The notes under the pieces were generated by a model, which searched no databases, was not told where the DNA came from, and saw only the letters and a list, made by a program, of their open reading frames with translations. Positions 51,357 through 60,683 of a stretch of DNA of 64,000 bases are shown here, piece by piece (within the stretch, counting starts at the first letter, position 1; the number at the start of each line of letters is the position of its first letter). The stretch is from Acetobacterium sp965140355. Its GTDB lineage: Bacteria; Bacillota; Clostridia; Eubacteriales; Eubacteriaceae. Made by a program: the position numbers and the translations under genes. The stretch is from contig OZ223191.1 in the NCBI GenBank assembly GCA_965140355.1, forward strand, positions 248,001 through 312,000. Direction: 5' to 3'.

Positions 51357-51701
51357 ATGGACATTATTAAAAAGATTCAATTAGAAAATATGAAGGCAGA
51401 ACCACCAAAGTTTAATGTTGGTGACACTGTCAAAGTTCATGTAAAAGTAATCGAAGGAAAAAAAGAAAGAATTCAGATTTTTGAAGGCGTTGTTCTAAAA
51501 AAACAAAACGGCGGTGTTGGAGAAACCTTTACAGTTCGAAAAATATCTTCTGGATATGGTGTTGAACGAACATTTTTGGTTCATTCACCAAAAATTGAAA
51601 AGGTTGATGTTGTTCGACGTGGTAAAGTTCGTCGAGCTAAACTTAATTATCTTCGTGATCGTGTTGGTAAAGCTGCAAAAGTCAAAGAAAAAAGAGCATA
51701 A
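51357..51701 (+). CDS. rplS: 50S ribosomal protein L19
   Basis: A 114-residue ribosomal protein (NVGDTVKVHVKVIEGKKERI, GVGETFTVRKIS, VERTFLVHSPKI, VRRGKVRRAKLNYLRDR). The start is ATG 51357, seven bases after AAGGAG; a longer in-frame version would translate the leader RNA and is rejected. Confidence 0.96.
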   Translation: MDIIKKIQLENMKAEPPKFNVGDTVKVHVKVIEGKKERIQIFEGVVLKKQNGGVGETFTVRKISSGYGVERTFLVHSPKIEKVDVVRRGKVRRAKLNYLRDRVGKAAKVKEKRA

Positions 51702-51704
51702 TTC

Positions 51705-51727
51705 AGAGGCTGAAAAGCCTCTTTTTT
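51705..51727 (+). terminator. Terminator after rplS
   Basis: AGAGGCT/AGCCTCT with a GAAA loop and a T-run. Confidence 0.85.
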
Positions 51728-51787
51728 GGTTATTGGTGTAAAGTTTATTTACGAAAATAAAATAACGATTCGCAAGGAAGTGAAAAA

Positions 51788-52315
51788 ATGAAAAAAGATA
51801 AGGAATCTAAAGGTAACTTGGAACTTAAAGAATGGGCTCAGTCAGCGGTAATTGCGATTGTTCTTGCTTTCATTATCAAAATGTTTTTGTTTGACTTTGT
51901 TATGGTTCAAGGAAGCTCAATGTTTCCAACGCTAGTCGAGGGAGATCGACTCATTGTTAATAAAATCGGTTATACGATTGGGGAACCGGACTATGGAGAT
52001 ATTGTCATCCTTAGATACAGTAAAAGCGTTGAATATGTTAAACGGGTGATTGGAAAAGGTGGAGATACGATTGAAATTAAAGATATGGTTGTTTATCGTA
52101 ATGGTGAACCGTTAACCGAAAATTATATTAATACTGAACCGTATGAAGATTTTACGAAGGTTACGGTTCCGATGGGAACATATTTTGTTATGGGTGATAA
52201 CCGCGCGAATAGTTCGGATAGCCGTTATCCCAGCCTTGGCTTTGTAGATAAAGATGCGATCGACGGAAAAGTGATTTTTAGAATTTGGCCCTTAACAGAA
52301 ATTGGAATGGTATAA
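51788..52315 (+). CDS. lepB: Signal peptidase I
   Basis: A 175-residue membrane protease that removes signal peptides outside the membrane. One N-terminal membrane segment (~18-38), catalytic Ser in GSSMFPTL (~45), catalytic Lys in YVKRVIG (~83), and the GDNRANSSDSR box (~140). It is followed two bases later by rbgA. GGAAG site upstream. Confidence 0.94.
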   Translation: MKKDKESKGNLELKEWAQSAVIAIVLAFIIKMFLFDFVMVQGSSMFPTLVEGDRLIVNKIGYTIGEPDYGDIVILRYSKSVEYVKRVIGKGGDTIEIKDMVVYRNGEPLTENYINTEPYEDFTKVTVPMGTYFVMGDNRANSSDSRYPSLGFVDKDAIDGKVIFRIWPLTEIGMV

Positions 52316-52317
52316 AT

Positions 52318-53154
52318 ATGTTTGACCAGAAGATTGAATACATCCAATGGTATCCAGGACATATGGCGAAAGCAAATCGTGAAATCAAAGATAAACTTAA
52401 GTTGATCAATGTGGTCATTGAAGTTGTGGATGCCCGCTTGCCGGCTTCAAGTAAAAACCCTGAAATTAATCAATACACATGGAATAAACAACATATTCTG
52501 CTTTTAAATAAGGCTGATTTAGCTGATCCAGAGGTTAGTCTTGACTGGATTGATTGGTATAAAAAAAATACTACGATTCAAAAAATTGTGTTGTATGACG
52601 CTTTTGACAGGCGGATGAAAACTGACTTAGTCAGAACAATTCAAGCATTAAATACCAAAGAAAAGGCACAGGTAAAATGTTTGGTTTGTGGCATACCTAA
52701 TGTTGGAAAATCGACGGTCATTAACAGTCTCATTGGTAAGAAAAAAACTCAGATCGGAAATAAACCGGGAGTGACAAAAGGGCAACAATGGTTAAGTACA
52801 CCTGATCATTTGATGTTATTAGATACTCCGGGGATTTTATGGCCCAAATTTGAAGATCCTATGGTAGGTTTGCATTTAGCCTGGTTAGGTTCAATTAAAG
52901 ATACGATTTATGAAAAAGAAAATATTGCCGCTGATTTATTAAAATATTTGATAACGTATTATCCTGATGACTTGGAAGCTATGTATAAGATAGCACTCCA
53001 AGATAAAAATCTTACGGAAGTGTTTGAGGCAATTGCCAAAAGTCGAGGGCTTCTGATTAAAGGTGGCGAATATGATTATGCGCGTACGAGCGTGTTGATT
53101 CTTAACGATTTTAAAAATGGTCGCATTGGAAGAATAACTTTGGAAAGACCATAA
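52318..53154 (+). CDS. rbgA: RbgA (YlqF), 50S ribosome assembly GTPase
   Basis: A 278-residue circularly permuted GTPase needed for late 50S maturation. N-terminal QWYPGHMAKA, then NKAD (G4), GIPNVGKST (G1) and DTPGILWP (G3), and a C-terminal RNA-binding domain. The start is ATG 52318 after the lepB stop; an in-frame TTG-type start at 52285 lies inside lepB. The ribosome-binding site is weak, suggesting coupling to lepB. Confidence 0.94.
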   Translation: MFDQKIEYIQWYPGHMAKANREIKDKLKLINVVIEVVDARLPASSKNPEINQYTWNKQHILLLNKADLADPEVSLDWIDWYKKNTTIQKIVLYDAFDRRMKTDLVRTIQALNTKEKAQVKCLVCGIPNVGKSTVINSLIGKKKTQIGNKPGVTKGQQWLSTPDHLMLLDTPGILWPKFEDPMVGLHLAWLGSIKDTIYEKENIAADLLKYLITYYPDDLEAMYKIALQDKNLTEVFEAIAKSRGLLIKGGEYDYARTSVLILNDFKNGRIGRITLERP

Positions 53155-53180
53155 AGATTAATCATAAGAAAAAAAATATT

Positions 53181-53222
53181 AAAAGCAATTAAATTCCGTT
53201 TTAGTGGATTTGATTGCTTTTT
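53181..53222 (+). terminator. Terminator after rbgA
   Basis: AAAAGCAATTAAAT (53181-53194) pairs with ATTTGATTGCTTTT (53208-53221) with one G-T pair. Confidence 0.75.
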
Positions 53223-53279
53223 GATTTATCATCTGAGTTTGCAAACATATCAAAAATTAAGGAAAAATGATATTAATTT

Positions 53280-53308
53280 TTTAAGCTATAGTATAATAAT
53301 GGTACAAT
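53280..53308 (+). promoter_or_regulatory. Possible rnhB promoter
   Basis: TTTAAG at 53280 and TACAAT at 53303-53308 with TGG before it (extended -10); a TATAAT at 53292 is an alternative. Confidence 0.4.
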
Positions 53309-53340
53309 ATCAATAAAAGAAAATATTAAAAGAGGTAAAT

Positions 53341-54117
53341 ATGAATCAATTTCAAACAATGACGGTTACAGCTCTCAAGGACTATGTCGCAACTTTAGAT
53401 ATTCAATCATACCCAGATCTGATCATGGACTTAAAGGTGGATACCCGATCGGCCGTAAAAAAAATAGCTGAATCATTAGAGAAAAAGGTTCTCGCACAAA
53501 ACAATGAAATTAAGCGGATAAATAAAATGAAATCAATCGAAAATGCACTTTATCAAAAGGGTGTTAAAAACATTGGTGGGATTGATGAAGTTGGGCGTGG
53601 CCCGCTAGCCGGGCCAGTGGTAACCTGCGTGATCGTTTTAAAACCTGAATCCCAGCGATTGTATGTTAATGATTCAAAAAAGGTTTCTAAAAAGAATCGG
53701 GAAATATTATGTCAGCAACTTATCGAAGATGCTTTGGATTTTGCGATCGGGCAGGTCGAAAATGATATGATTGATGAGATTAATATTTTAAATGCTACCA
53801 AAAAGGCAATGACGGATTCATTGGATACTTTAACCGTGAAACCGGAATTATTACTGATTGACGCGTTACAAATAGAGACGAAAATTGCCCAAAAAGCCAT
53901 AATTCATGGAGATGCCAGAAGTTATGCGATTGCCGCTGCGAGTATTATTGCTAAAGTTTATCGAGATAATCTGATGCAGCTTTATCATGAGCAATATCCG
54001 GAATACGGTTTTGATCATAATATGGGTTATGGCACAAAAACTCATCTTGAAGCCCTTCGTAAATTTGGGCCGACCCCGATTCACCGAAAAAGTTTTATCA
54101 AAAATTTAGGTTTATGA
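53341..54117 (+). CDS. rnhB: Ribonuclease HII
   Basis: A 258-residue RNase HII that cuts RNA in RNA-DNA hybrids and single ribonucleotides in DNA. An N-terminal ~70-residue helical extension (as in Bacillus RnhB) precedes GIDEVGRGPLAGPVV with the first Asp-Glu pair, DSKKVSKKNR, the later LLIDAL Asp and GDARSYAIAAASIIAKVYRD. GAGG precedes the ATG. Overlaps yraN. Confidence 0.95.
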   Translation: MNQFQTMTVTALKDYVATLDIQSYPDLIMDLKVDTRSAVKKIAESLEKKVLAQNNEIKRINKMKSIENALYQKGVKNIGGIDEVGRGPLAGPVVTCVIVLKPESQRLYVNDSKKVSKKNREILCQQLIEDALDFAIGQVENDMIDEINILNATKKAMTDSLDTLTVKPELLLIDALQIETKIAQKAIIHGDARSYAIAAASIIAKVYRDNLMQLYHEQYPEYGFDHNMGYGTKTHLEALRKFGPTPIHRKSFIKNLGL

Positions 54118-54482
54118 TGAAAACACATAATGTTAAAAAAGGGAATGCCGGAGAGAAATTGGCAGTAAGTTTTTTAAAAAATGCCAATCACCTTATCTGT
54201 GATCGTAACTATAGGAAATCAACCGGTGAAATCGACATAATTTCGCGTGATGGGGAGACATTGGTATTTACTGAAGTAAAATATCGTAAGAATTTGGAGT
54301 ATGGTTATCCCAAAGAAGCAGTAAACCGGACGAAGCAAAAGCGAATAACAAAAACGGCACTTTGGTATTTAAAGGAAAAGAAAATCGAAGATATGAATGT
54401 CCGCTTTGATGTCATTGAAATATACTTTATCGAAGATGGGCAACAAATCATTAATCATTTTGAAGGTGCATTTTCTTTTTAA
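54114..54482 (+). CDS. YraN-family UPF0102 protein
   Basis: A 122-residue endonuclease-fold protein of unknown function. It has GNAGEKLAVSFL near the N-terminus and the nuclease-like core GEIDIISRDGETLVFTEVKYR (Asp, Glu, Lys of a PD-(D/E)xK-like site). It overlaps rnhB by four bases; ATG 54117 is an alternative start. rnhB-yraN is a conserved pair. Activity is not demonstrated for most relatives. Confidence 0.88.
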   Translation: MMKTHNVKKGNAGEKLAVSFLKNANHLICDRNYRKSTGEIDIISRDGETLVFTEVKYRKNLEYGYPKEAVNRTKQKRITKTALWYLKEKKIEDMNVRFDVIEIYFIEDGQQIINHFEGAFSF

Positions 54483-54502
54483 ATAAGTGCTAAATAGAAA
54501 TG

Positions 54503-54544
54503 AAAAAGGATTGTTGCTGTTTGTTTATTGCAACAATCCTGTTT
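54503..54544. terminator. Bidirectional terminator between yraN and MazG-like gene
   Basis: AGGATTGTTGC (54507-54517) pairs perfectly with GCAACAATCCT (54530-54540), with A-rich and T-rich flanks. It separates convergent genes. Confidence 0.8.
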
Positions 54545-54557
54545 GTTTTAGAAGCTA

Positions 54558-54878
54558 TTATTGGCCGTCATCGACAGAGATTAGAAAAACTTTTTCAGAG
54601 TAGGTACCTTTATTTTCTTTATTTTGAATTTTTAAATAATCAATATGGAGTGGTTCATATTCAAAGGATTCAACAATGGCATCGAGTAATTCGTAGATAT
54701 CTGAAAGCTCATCTTCTGAGGGTCTCGCTGAAAATATTTGAGCTTTTTCGATAAGTTTTTCTTTTAAGGCATCTTTTACTTCCGATTTGCCAAGAATTTT
54801 ATACTCACAGGTACGTCCGCTGTCTTTAATAATTTGGGGGATTTTATCCCGAACAATTTTATTGTACTCAACTTTCAT
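54558..54878 (-). CDS. MazG/HisE-like nucleotide pyrophosphohydrolase
   Basis: A 106-residue all-helical protein. It starts VEYNKIVRDKIPQII and has the acidic ARPSEDELSDIYELLDAI segment (~50-68), which fits the metal-binding ExxE...D pattern of MazG-like enzymes. Relatives are annotated as phosphoribosyl-ATP or NTP pyrophosphohydrolases; with no his genes here, NTP clean-up is more likely. AGAGGTGAT precedes the ATG. Possibly the boundary between core genes and the exopolysaccharide cluster. Confidence 0.78.
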   Translation of the reverse strand: MKVEYNKIVRDKIPQIIKDSGRTCEYKILGKSEVKDALKEKLIEKAQIFSARPSEDELSDIYELLDAIVESFEYEPLHIDYLKIQNKENKGTYSEKVFLISVDDGQ

Positions 54879-54897
54879 AAACTATCACCTCTTATTT

Positions 54898-54927
54898 ATT
54901 ATACCCAATGCTTGTGTTAAAAAACAA
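54898..54927 (-). promoter_or_regulatory. Promoter of the MazG-like gene
   Basis: Minus strand: TTGTTT (complement of 54922-54927), 18-base spacer, TATAAT (complement of 54898-54903). Confidence 0.6.
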
Positions 54928-54978
54928 GAGGGATAATTTTCTTTTAAGGAAGATGTTTCTGATGAAGATGCTTTATTT

Positions 54979-55007
54979 TTGGTTTTATACATAGTATACT
55001 ATATAAT
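54979..55007 (+). promoter_or_regulatory. Promoter of the exopolysaccharide cluster, with embedded palindrome
   Basis: TTGGTT at 54979-54984, 17-base spacer, TATAAT at 55002-55007. The spacer contains the perfect 12-bp palindrome ATAGTATACTAT (54991-55002), a possible operator. Confidence 0.6.
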
Positions 55008-55131
55008 TAACCGAAGGCGATTAGTAGCGATTAAGCGTATGAATTTATAATTTATAATTAATAAATCAAGATAAAATAGATCAGGGCATTTAAAAGTTAA
55101 TATAAACGACGTATTATCATTTGAAAGATGA

Positions 55132-55779
55132 ATGGGGGTGGAAGCAATTATTTACTTAATAATAAAACGAATTATAGATGTGGTACTTTCTTTGATTGGA
55201 CTTATATTATTAATGCCAATATTTGTATTAATTATTGTTTTGATTAAAATTGATTCACCTGGCCCTGTTTTATTTAAACAAAAAAGAGTCGGTGTTCATA
55301 AAACTCACTTTTATGTGTTAAAATTTCGAACCATGCGAGTTGATACGCCAGCGGATACACCGACACATCTCATGGAGAATCCAGAGCACTATATTACAAA
55401 AGTTGGGCGGTTTTTAAGGAAAACAAGTTTAGACGAATTGCCGCAAATCTGGAATATCCTAGTCGGTGAGATGAGTATTGTTGGTCCTCGTCCAGCACTA
55501 TGGAATCAATATGATTTGATTGATGAACGTGAAAAATACGGGGCCAATGATGTGCCAGTAGGCCTTACTGGATGGGCGCAAATCAATGGGCGAGATGAAC
55601 TTCCGATTGATGAAAAAGCAAGGTTTGATGGAGAGTATGTTGAAAATTTCGGGTTTATAATCGATGCAAAATGTTTTTTTGGAACGATTAAAAATGTATT
55701 AAAAAAAGATGGAATTATTGAAGGTGGCACTGGAAAAATTAAGAATGGGGAAATAAAAAGAAAGTCTGATTTAAAATAA
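55132..55779 (+). CDS. Priming sugar transferase (bacterial sugar transferase family)
   Basis: A 215-residue membrane phosphosugar transferase that starts exopolysaccharide units by moving a sugar-1-phosphate to undecaprenyl phosphate. It has an N-terminal membrane helix (~12-36), then KIDSPGPVLFKQKRVG, KFRTMRVD, GRFLRKTSLDELPQ, and SIVGPRPAL. It is a short form lacking the extra helices of WbaP. The start is uncertain: ATG 55132 overlaps a G-run that could itself be the ribosome-binding site for a slightly later codon. Confidence 0.88.
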   Translation: MGVEAIIYLIIKRIIDVVLSLIGLILLMPIFVLIIVLIKIDSPGPVLFKQKRVGVHKTHFYVLKFRTMRVDTPADTPTHLMENPEHYITKVGRFLRKTSLDELPQIWNILVGEMSIVGPRPALWNQYDLIDEREKYGANDVPVGLTGWAQINGRDELPIDEKARFDGEYVENFGFIIDAKCFFGTIKNVLKKDGIIEGGTGKIKNGEIKRKSDLK

Positions 55780-56027
55780 TAACGATTGCTGACTAATATG
55801 CATGAAGAATATTTTGTTAGACTGGAGTTTTTAGTTTGTTAAGCCTTTATTTACACTAATTGTAAGGATGAAAAGTTCTATTCCTAGGCTATAAAATTAC
55901 TGAATAAATCGATACCATTTCAACTTTAATTTATTTGAAACAAAAGCGTAGATAAAAAATATTGTTAAAAACAATTAGAAAACCTAAGCAAGAGTGAAAA
56001 TAAGTTATATTAAGGAGTTAAAATACA

Positions 56028-56915
56028 ATGAAACGAATATTAATTACCGGTGCGGAAAGTTATATCGGAACTAGTTTTGAGAAGTGGTTAAAGAAATATT
56101 CAGATAAATATAGTGTCAGTACCATTGATTTGAGAGATCATAGCTGGATTGAAAAAAGCTTTGAGAACTATGACATTGTTTTTCATGTGGCGGGAATTGC
56201 ACATGTCGATATAAAAAAAACAACGGAGGATACTAAATTACTTTATTTAAAGGTAAATCGCGACTTAGCTATTGAAGTGGCAAAAAAGGCTAAGAGAGAC
56301 GGCGTGACACAGTTTATTTTTATGAGTAGTATCATAGTTTATGGCGATAGCAGTCATATGAACAAAAAAAGAATAATAACTCGAGAAACCTTACCACAGC
56401 CCTCTAATTTTTATGGAAGCAGTAAATTTCAAGCAGAACAAGGAATTAGAGCACTCGATGGGGAAAGGTTCAAAGTTGTTATATTACGGCCGCCAATGAT
56501 CTATGGGAAGAATTCAAAAGGAAATTATCCGAAACTTGCGAAAATAGCTCAAAAAATTCCGGTATTTCCTGATGTTGATAATGAGCGGAGCATGTTACAT
56601 ATTGATAATCTTTGTGAGTTTATTCGAGTAATTATTGAACGAACGGATAATGGGATTTTCTTTCCTCAAAATAGTGAATATGTGAAAACCAGTGAAATGG
56701 TAAAAAACATCGCAGCTGTGCATGGTAAAAAAATAAGATTGACTAGACTTTTCAATGGGTTATTAAGTTTGTTGGCATTTAGAGTAGATGTTATTAATAA
56801 AGTATTTGGTAATTTAGTTTATGAAAGATCGATGAGTGATTACATTGATAACTATTGGGTTAGAACATTCAAAGAGTCGATTGAGTTAACAGAACTGGGC
56901 GTTAAATATGAATAG
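56028..56915 (+). CDS. NAD-dependent sugar epimerase/dehydratase
   Basis: A 295-residue short-chain dehydrogenase of the extended family. The nucleotide motif TGAESYIG is at ~7-14, the catalytic YGSSK motif (Tyr and Lys) is at ~130, and SSIIVYGD precedes it. Most like UDP-hexose 4-epimerases or C4-reductases of polysaccharide clusters; exact sugar unknown. GGAG upstream of ATG. Overlaps the next gene by 8 bases. Confidence 0.83.
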   Translation: MKRILITGAESYIGTSFEKWLKKYSDKYSVSTIDLRDHSWIEKSFENYDIVFHVAGIAHVDIKKTTEDTKLLYLKVNRDLAIEVAKKAKRDGVTQFIFMSSIIVYGDSSHMNKKRIITRETLPQPSNFYGSSKFQAEQGIRALDGERFKVVILRPPMIYGKNSKGNYPKLAKIAQKIPVFPDVDNERSMLHIDNLCEFIRVIIERTDNGIFFPQNSEYVKTSEMVKNIAAVHGKKIRLTRLFNGLLSLLAFRVDVINKVFGNLVYERSMSDYIDNYWVRTFKESIELTELGVKYE

Positions 56916-58059
56916 CGTTGAGTTGGATATTCTCGTTATGACGGATAACGATCTTGATTTAGTTGGTGGAGAACAAGAATCAACTAAAATAATAATCAAT
57001 GGTTGTAAAGAAAAATTTCGAATTGGTGTAATTCAACCTGGTTTTATCAAAAATCCACAATCTGGAGTTCAATATTTTAAAATAACAGAAATGACAAGAC
57101 TTAAGCAAGTAATTAAACATCCGGTCGCTTTTATTAAGTATATTTTAGGCATTAGAAAAATTATCAAAGTTTCTAAGCCCCGAATAATCCATACCCAAGC
57201 ACAAGTGAGTTTTTTTATGGTTGCTTTGCTAAAAAAATTTCATTTTATTTCAAAAGATGTTTATCTAATTCATACAGAACGGGGTCTATATACAAAGTAC
57301 AAGAATTTTTTTAAATATATTTTCTTTTTTTTCATGAGCAAACTTGATATGCTTGTTACGACAACTGAGTTTAATATGAAGTATTGGAAAGAAGCGCTGG
57401 AAAAAAAAGGTTTTGTGTTAAACTATCGAATTATTGAAAATACAGCTGGAAAATTATTTGAAAGCTATGATGAGCTATTCAATGTTGAAGATCAGGAAAA
57501 ACTAACAATTGGTTTTGCTGGTAGGTATTGTAGTTGGAAAAATTGGCCTTTAGCAGTTGAGATTTCTAAGAAACTTAATAATATTTTAGGCGCTGAAATT
57601 AATATTAAAATGGCGGTTGGTTGCTTAGACAAAAATGCTATGAGAGAAACTAATAAAATGTTTCAAGAATTAGATGAAACGTTTGGAGCTAGATTTGAGG
57701 GGAAAATTAATATAAGTATCGAAGAGATGGATAAATTCTATTATGATATAGATGTTTTTATCTTAACATCAGATCATAATACGGAATCTTTTGGTAGAAC
57801 ACTAGTTGAAGCAATGAGTCGGAAGACCGTTGTACTTACTACCGATGCCGGTGGTTCAGTTGAAGTTGTTGGAAATTGTGGTAATGTTTATCAAAATGCA
57901 GATGCGTTTGTAAAAAGAATTGTCCTGTATAGTGAGGATAGAAAAGCGATGAACATTGAAAAAGAACGTAATTTTCAGAGAGTGAAGAATGTATATTCGT
58001 TAGAAAATAATTTAACTAAACATCAAAAAATGTATGCTGAGATTCTTAAACGAATATAG
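56908..58059 (+). CDS. Glycosyltransferase family 4
   Basis: A 383-residue GT-B fold glycosyltransferase. The C-terminal half has GFAGRYCSWKN and the retaining-enzyme E-x7-E region ESFGRTLVEAMSRK, followed by TTDAGGSVEVVG. Sugar donor and acceptor cannot be read from sequence. Its GTG-free ATG start lies inside the epimerase end, so the two are coupled. Confidence 0.82.
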   Translation: MNSVELDILVMTDNDLDLVGGEQESTKIIINGCKEKFRIGVIQPGFIKNPQSGVQYFKITEMTRLKQVIKHPVAFIKYILGIRKIIKVSKPRIIHTQAQVSFFMVALLKKFHFISKDVYLIHTERGLYTKYKNFFKYIFFFFMSKLDMLVTTTEFNMKYWKEALEKKGFVLNYRIIENTAGKLFESYDELFNVEDQEKLTIGFAGRYCSWKNWPLAVEISKKLNNILGAEINIKMAVGCLDKNAMRETNKMFQELDETFGARFEGKINISIEEMDKFYYDIDVFILTSDHNTESFGRTLVEAMSRKTVVLTTDAGGSVEVVGNCGNVYQNADAFVKRIVLYSEDRKAMNIEKERNFQRVKNVYSLENNLTKHQKMYAEILKRI

Positions 58060-58071
58060 TTGGGGGATAAG

Positions 58072-59241
58072 ATGAAACTAGTATTTGCGCATGATCATTT
58101 ATTTCAACTGGATAAAAATGGAAATCTATTTACTGGCGGTAGTTATAATAATCAGATATGGGAAAGATATTTAAACCATTTTGATGAAGTGACAGTTTTG
58201 GCACGAGTCGAAAATTTACAGGATCAAAATAGTAATAAAATATATAATCCTTTTGATTTAAAAGAAACTCAACTAGTTTCAGTGCCTTCATTGAGTGGAC
58301 CAATCAAACAATTCTCCAATAAAAAGAAAGCTAAAGAAATAATTCGCAATGCTTTGATGAATGCTGATGTATTGATTGCTCGTTTACCAAGTGAAATTGG
58401 AAATCTGGCAATAAGTATTGCAAAAGAGTTAAATATGCTTTACGCTGTTGAGGTTGTTGCATGTGTGTGGGATGCACTGTGGAATCACGGAGAACTGCTT
58501 GCTAAAATTTATGCTCCAATTGCAATGAAAAAAATGAAAGAGCGAGTGTTAGATTCACCTTATACATTATATGTTACAGGTGAATTTTTGCAAAAACGAT
58601 ATCCCACGAGAGGTAAATCAGTAAGTATTTCGGATGTTGAGATTTATAAAGTTTATGAAAATGCTTTAGAACTTAGGAGTAGAAAATCGAATAATGGTCC
58701 AACTAAAATCGGAATGATAGGAAGTTTGAAAAATGGAATAAAAGGTTTGGGTGTCGCTCTAAAAGCTTTTCAGTTATTGGATAGAAAAAATATCGATTTC
58801 CAATTCTATATTTTGGGAGATGGCGACGTCAAAATATGGGAAAATCAATCACAAAAATTAGGAATTCGTAGTAAAGTAAATTTTTGTGGGGTTTTACCAG
58901 GTGGAGAACCTGTTTTAAACTGGTTAGATCAGATGGATATATATATTCAGCCAAGTTTTCAGGAAGGTCTTCCGAGAGCCGTAATTGAAGCGATGAGTAG
59001 AGGTTGTCCTATTGTTGGCTCAAATGCGGGTGGAATTCCAGAATTAATCGATAATAGTTGTATTCATAAAACCGGTGACTACAAAAGTTTAGCGAGTAGA
59101 ATCGAAAGAATAATCAGAGAAAAAGATTATTCTTTAGCACTCACAAAAATGAACTTGGAATCGTCTAAAGCCTATAAAAAAGATAAACTAGATAAAAAAA
59201 GAAACGAATTTTGGGATTCGTTTGTAGCGGATGGCTTTTAA
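58072..59241 (+). CDS. Glycosyltransferase family 4
   Basis: A 389-residue GT-B glycosyltransferase. Family signs: KIGMIGSLKNGIKGLGVALKA region, FYILGDGD, and FQEGLPRAVIEAMSRGCPIVG with GSNAGGIPELI. The start is ATG 58072 after GGGGGAT; a TTG at 58060 overlaps the previous stop. It is the last gene before the IS110 element. Confidence 0.84.
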   Translation: MKLVFAHDHLFQLDKNGNLFTGGSYNNQIWERYLNHFDEVTVLARVENLQDQNSNKIYNPFDLKETQLVSVPSLSGPIKQFSNKKKAKEIIRNALMNADVLIARLPSEIGNLAISIAKELNMLYAVEVVACVWDALWNHGELLAKIYAPIAMKKMKERVLDSPYTLYVTGEFLQKRYPTRGKSVSISDVEIYKVYENALELRSRKSNNGPTKIGMIGSLKNGIKGLGVALKAFQLLDRKNIDFQFYILGDGDVKIWENQSQKLGIRSKVNFCGVLPGGEPVLNWLDQMDIYIQPSFQEGLPRAVIEAMSRGCPIVGSNAGGIPELIDNSCIHKTGDYKSLASRIERIIREKDYSLALTKMNLESSKAYKKDKLDKKRNEFWDSFVADGF

Positions 59242-59297
59242 AAAAAGACCAGCTAATAAAAGTCAATAGTTAAATCAATATTTTTTAGAAAAAGAGG

Positions 59298-59311
59298 TTT
59301 GATAAAAAGGG
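59298..59311 (+). repeat. Direct repeat, right-end copy
   Basis: TTTGATAAAAAGGG, identical to 60839-60852. Confidence 0.8.
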
Positions 59312-59318
59312 CGTGATA

Positions 59319-59349
59319 AAACAAGCCATTAAAAAATCCGAACAATGGC
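59319..59349 (-). terminator. Hairpin after the transposase gene
   Basis: GCCATT (59325-59330) and AATGGC (59344-59349); on the minus strand TTGTTTT follows. Confidence 0.4.
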
Positions 59350-59378
59350 AAAAAATCAGATAGTCAAATATTGTCTGG

Positions 59379-60683
59379 TTAAGCGGCCAGAGAAAGGCCA
59401 GAATTTTTGTTGTTCCGCCAGGTCTGATGATCTTCGGGACTCCTGAAGATAAATGGTTTCTGATCACGGAGAACCGCAAAGATGTAATGTAACAACTTAT
59501 GCATGACGGCAACAAGAGCCACTTTTTTCTTCTTGTTCAGGCACTTTTTCTGATAATAATCCCGAAGAATGGGATTGATGGGATCGCCTTTGCAGGTGGT
59601 GCGAATGGAAGCCAGAGCGGCTGTAAAAAGCACTCTGCGTCCGAATCGGGTGCCCCGTTTGGAAATCTTATTGCGATCACCATTAAACTTGCCGGATTGA
59701 TTGACACTGGGATCAAGGCCAAAGAAAGCCACGAGTGCTTTTGGAGAGTGAAATCGGGAAAAATCGCCGATTTCAGCCAGAATGGTGGCAGCAGTCAAAA
59801 AACCGATCCCCGGCATGGCTTCCAGAAGAAAAATGGAGTTCCGGACATTTTTGGGGAAAGAATCACTGGCAATCATATCAACCAGCTGTATTTTCAGCCC
59901 TTCCAGATTGGCCTGAAAGGTTTCAATGCCATCAAGATGAAATTGAATTTTTCGGCTGAGGCAGGAAAAGTCCATGGGCATTGACAGGCAGAGAGTAGCC
60001 ATATCAAGGAGTTTGGCAACTTTCTTTTGCCCCCATGTAAGACCTTTGCGACTGTTTTTGGCGATCATTTGGGCCAGCGTATCCGGATTCTCCAAAAGAA
60101 TGTCCTGAGGCGTTTGATAGTCCCTGAGAATTTTCAGTGAGGACTTGCCAAAAGGATTACTAAACACATCCAGATAACCGGGAAAGAGCAGATACAGATC
60201 GGTGCACAAGCGGTTTTTCAGTTCGGTGAGCATGTCGGAAATGGCATAGTACTCACGCAACAACATCCGCAGAGCAAGAATCTGAGGTTCTGGAACCAGC
60301 GAATATTTGACATCCTGAAATTTAGCAAGCCTGGCAATGGCTTCGGCATCTTTTGCATCATTTTTCACTTTTCTTAAGTCGAAATTTTTGGTAGAATGAA
60401 CACATAGAGGATTAAGGACAAATCCTTTGAGATCATTCGATTTCAAAAAGAAGAAGAGTGGCAAATGAAAGATACCCGTAGATTCTACAAAGTAGATGGG
60501 CTTTTGTTTCAGCCGCTCTTCTTCTTTTTTGAGGATTGTGAGCAGCTTATTGAAACCCGCCGGATTATGATCAATCCGAAAGGGCTTGCGAATCAGTGAG
60601 CCGCTGGGCTCGAGCATGGCGACCACAGAAAAATTTGAGGAAACGTCAATGCCAACAACAAAATCATTTAAGAATTCAGACAT
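59379..60683 (-). CDS. IS110-family transposase
   Basis: A 434-residue DEDD transposase. The N-terminal RuvC-like domain carries Asp13 (VGIDVSS), Glu67 (YFVESTG), Asp109 and Asp112 (NDAKDAEAIARL). The C-terminal Tnp_20 domain has MPGIGFLTAATILAEIG, GLDPSVNQSGKFNG (with the conserved Ser region) and RFGRRVLFTAA. IS110 enzymes act with an element-encoded bridge RNA. No frameshift or stop is present, so it could be active. Start at 60683 after AAGG; a longer frame to 60710 is less likely. Visibly richer in G and C than the adjacent glycosyltransferase genes. Confidence 0.93.
   Translation of the reverse strand: MSEFLNDFVVGIDVSSNFSVVAMLEPSGSLIRKPFRIDHNPAGFNKLLTILKKEEERLKQKPIYFVESTGIFHLPLFFFLKSNDLKGFVLNPLCVHSTKNFDLRKVKNDAKDAEAIARLAKFQDVKYSLVPEPQILALRMLLREYYAISDMLTELKNRLCTDLYLLFPGYLDVFSNPFGKSSLKILRDYQTPQDILLENPDTLAQMIAKNSRKGLTWGQKKVAKLLDMATLCLSMPMDFSCLSRKIQFHLDGIETFQANLEGLKIQLVDMIASDSFPKNVRNSIFLLEAMPGIGFLTAATILAEIGDFSRFHSPKALVAFFGLDPSVNQSGKFNGDRNKISKRGTRFGRRVLFTAALASIRTTCKGDPINPILRDYYQKKCLNKKKKVALVAVMHKLLHYIFAVLRDQKPFIFRSPEDHQTWRNNKNSGLSLAA

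Noticed and set aside
59499..59984. 161-codon plus-strand frame inside the IS110 transposase
   Set aside because: Antisense shadow of the transposase, which has all its family motifs on the minus strand.
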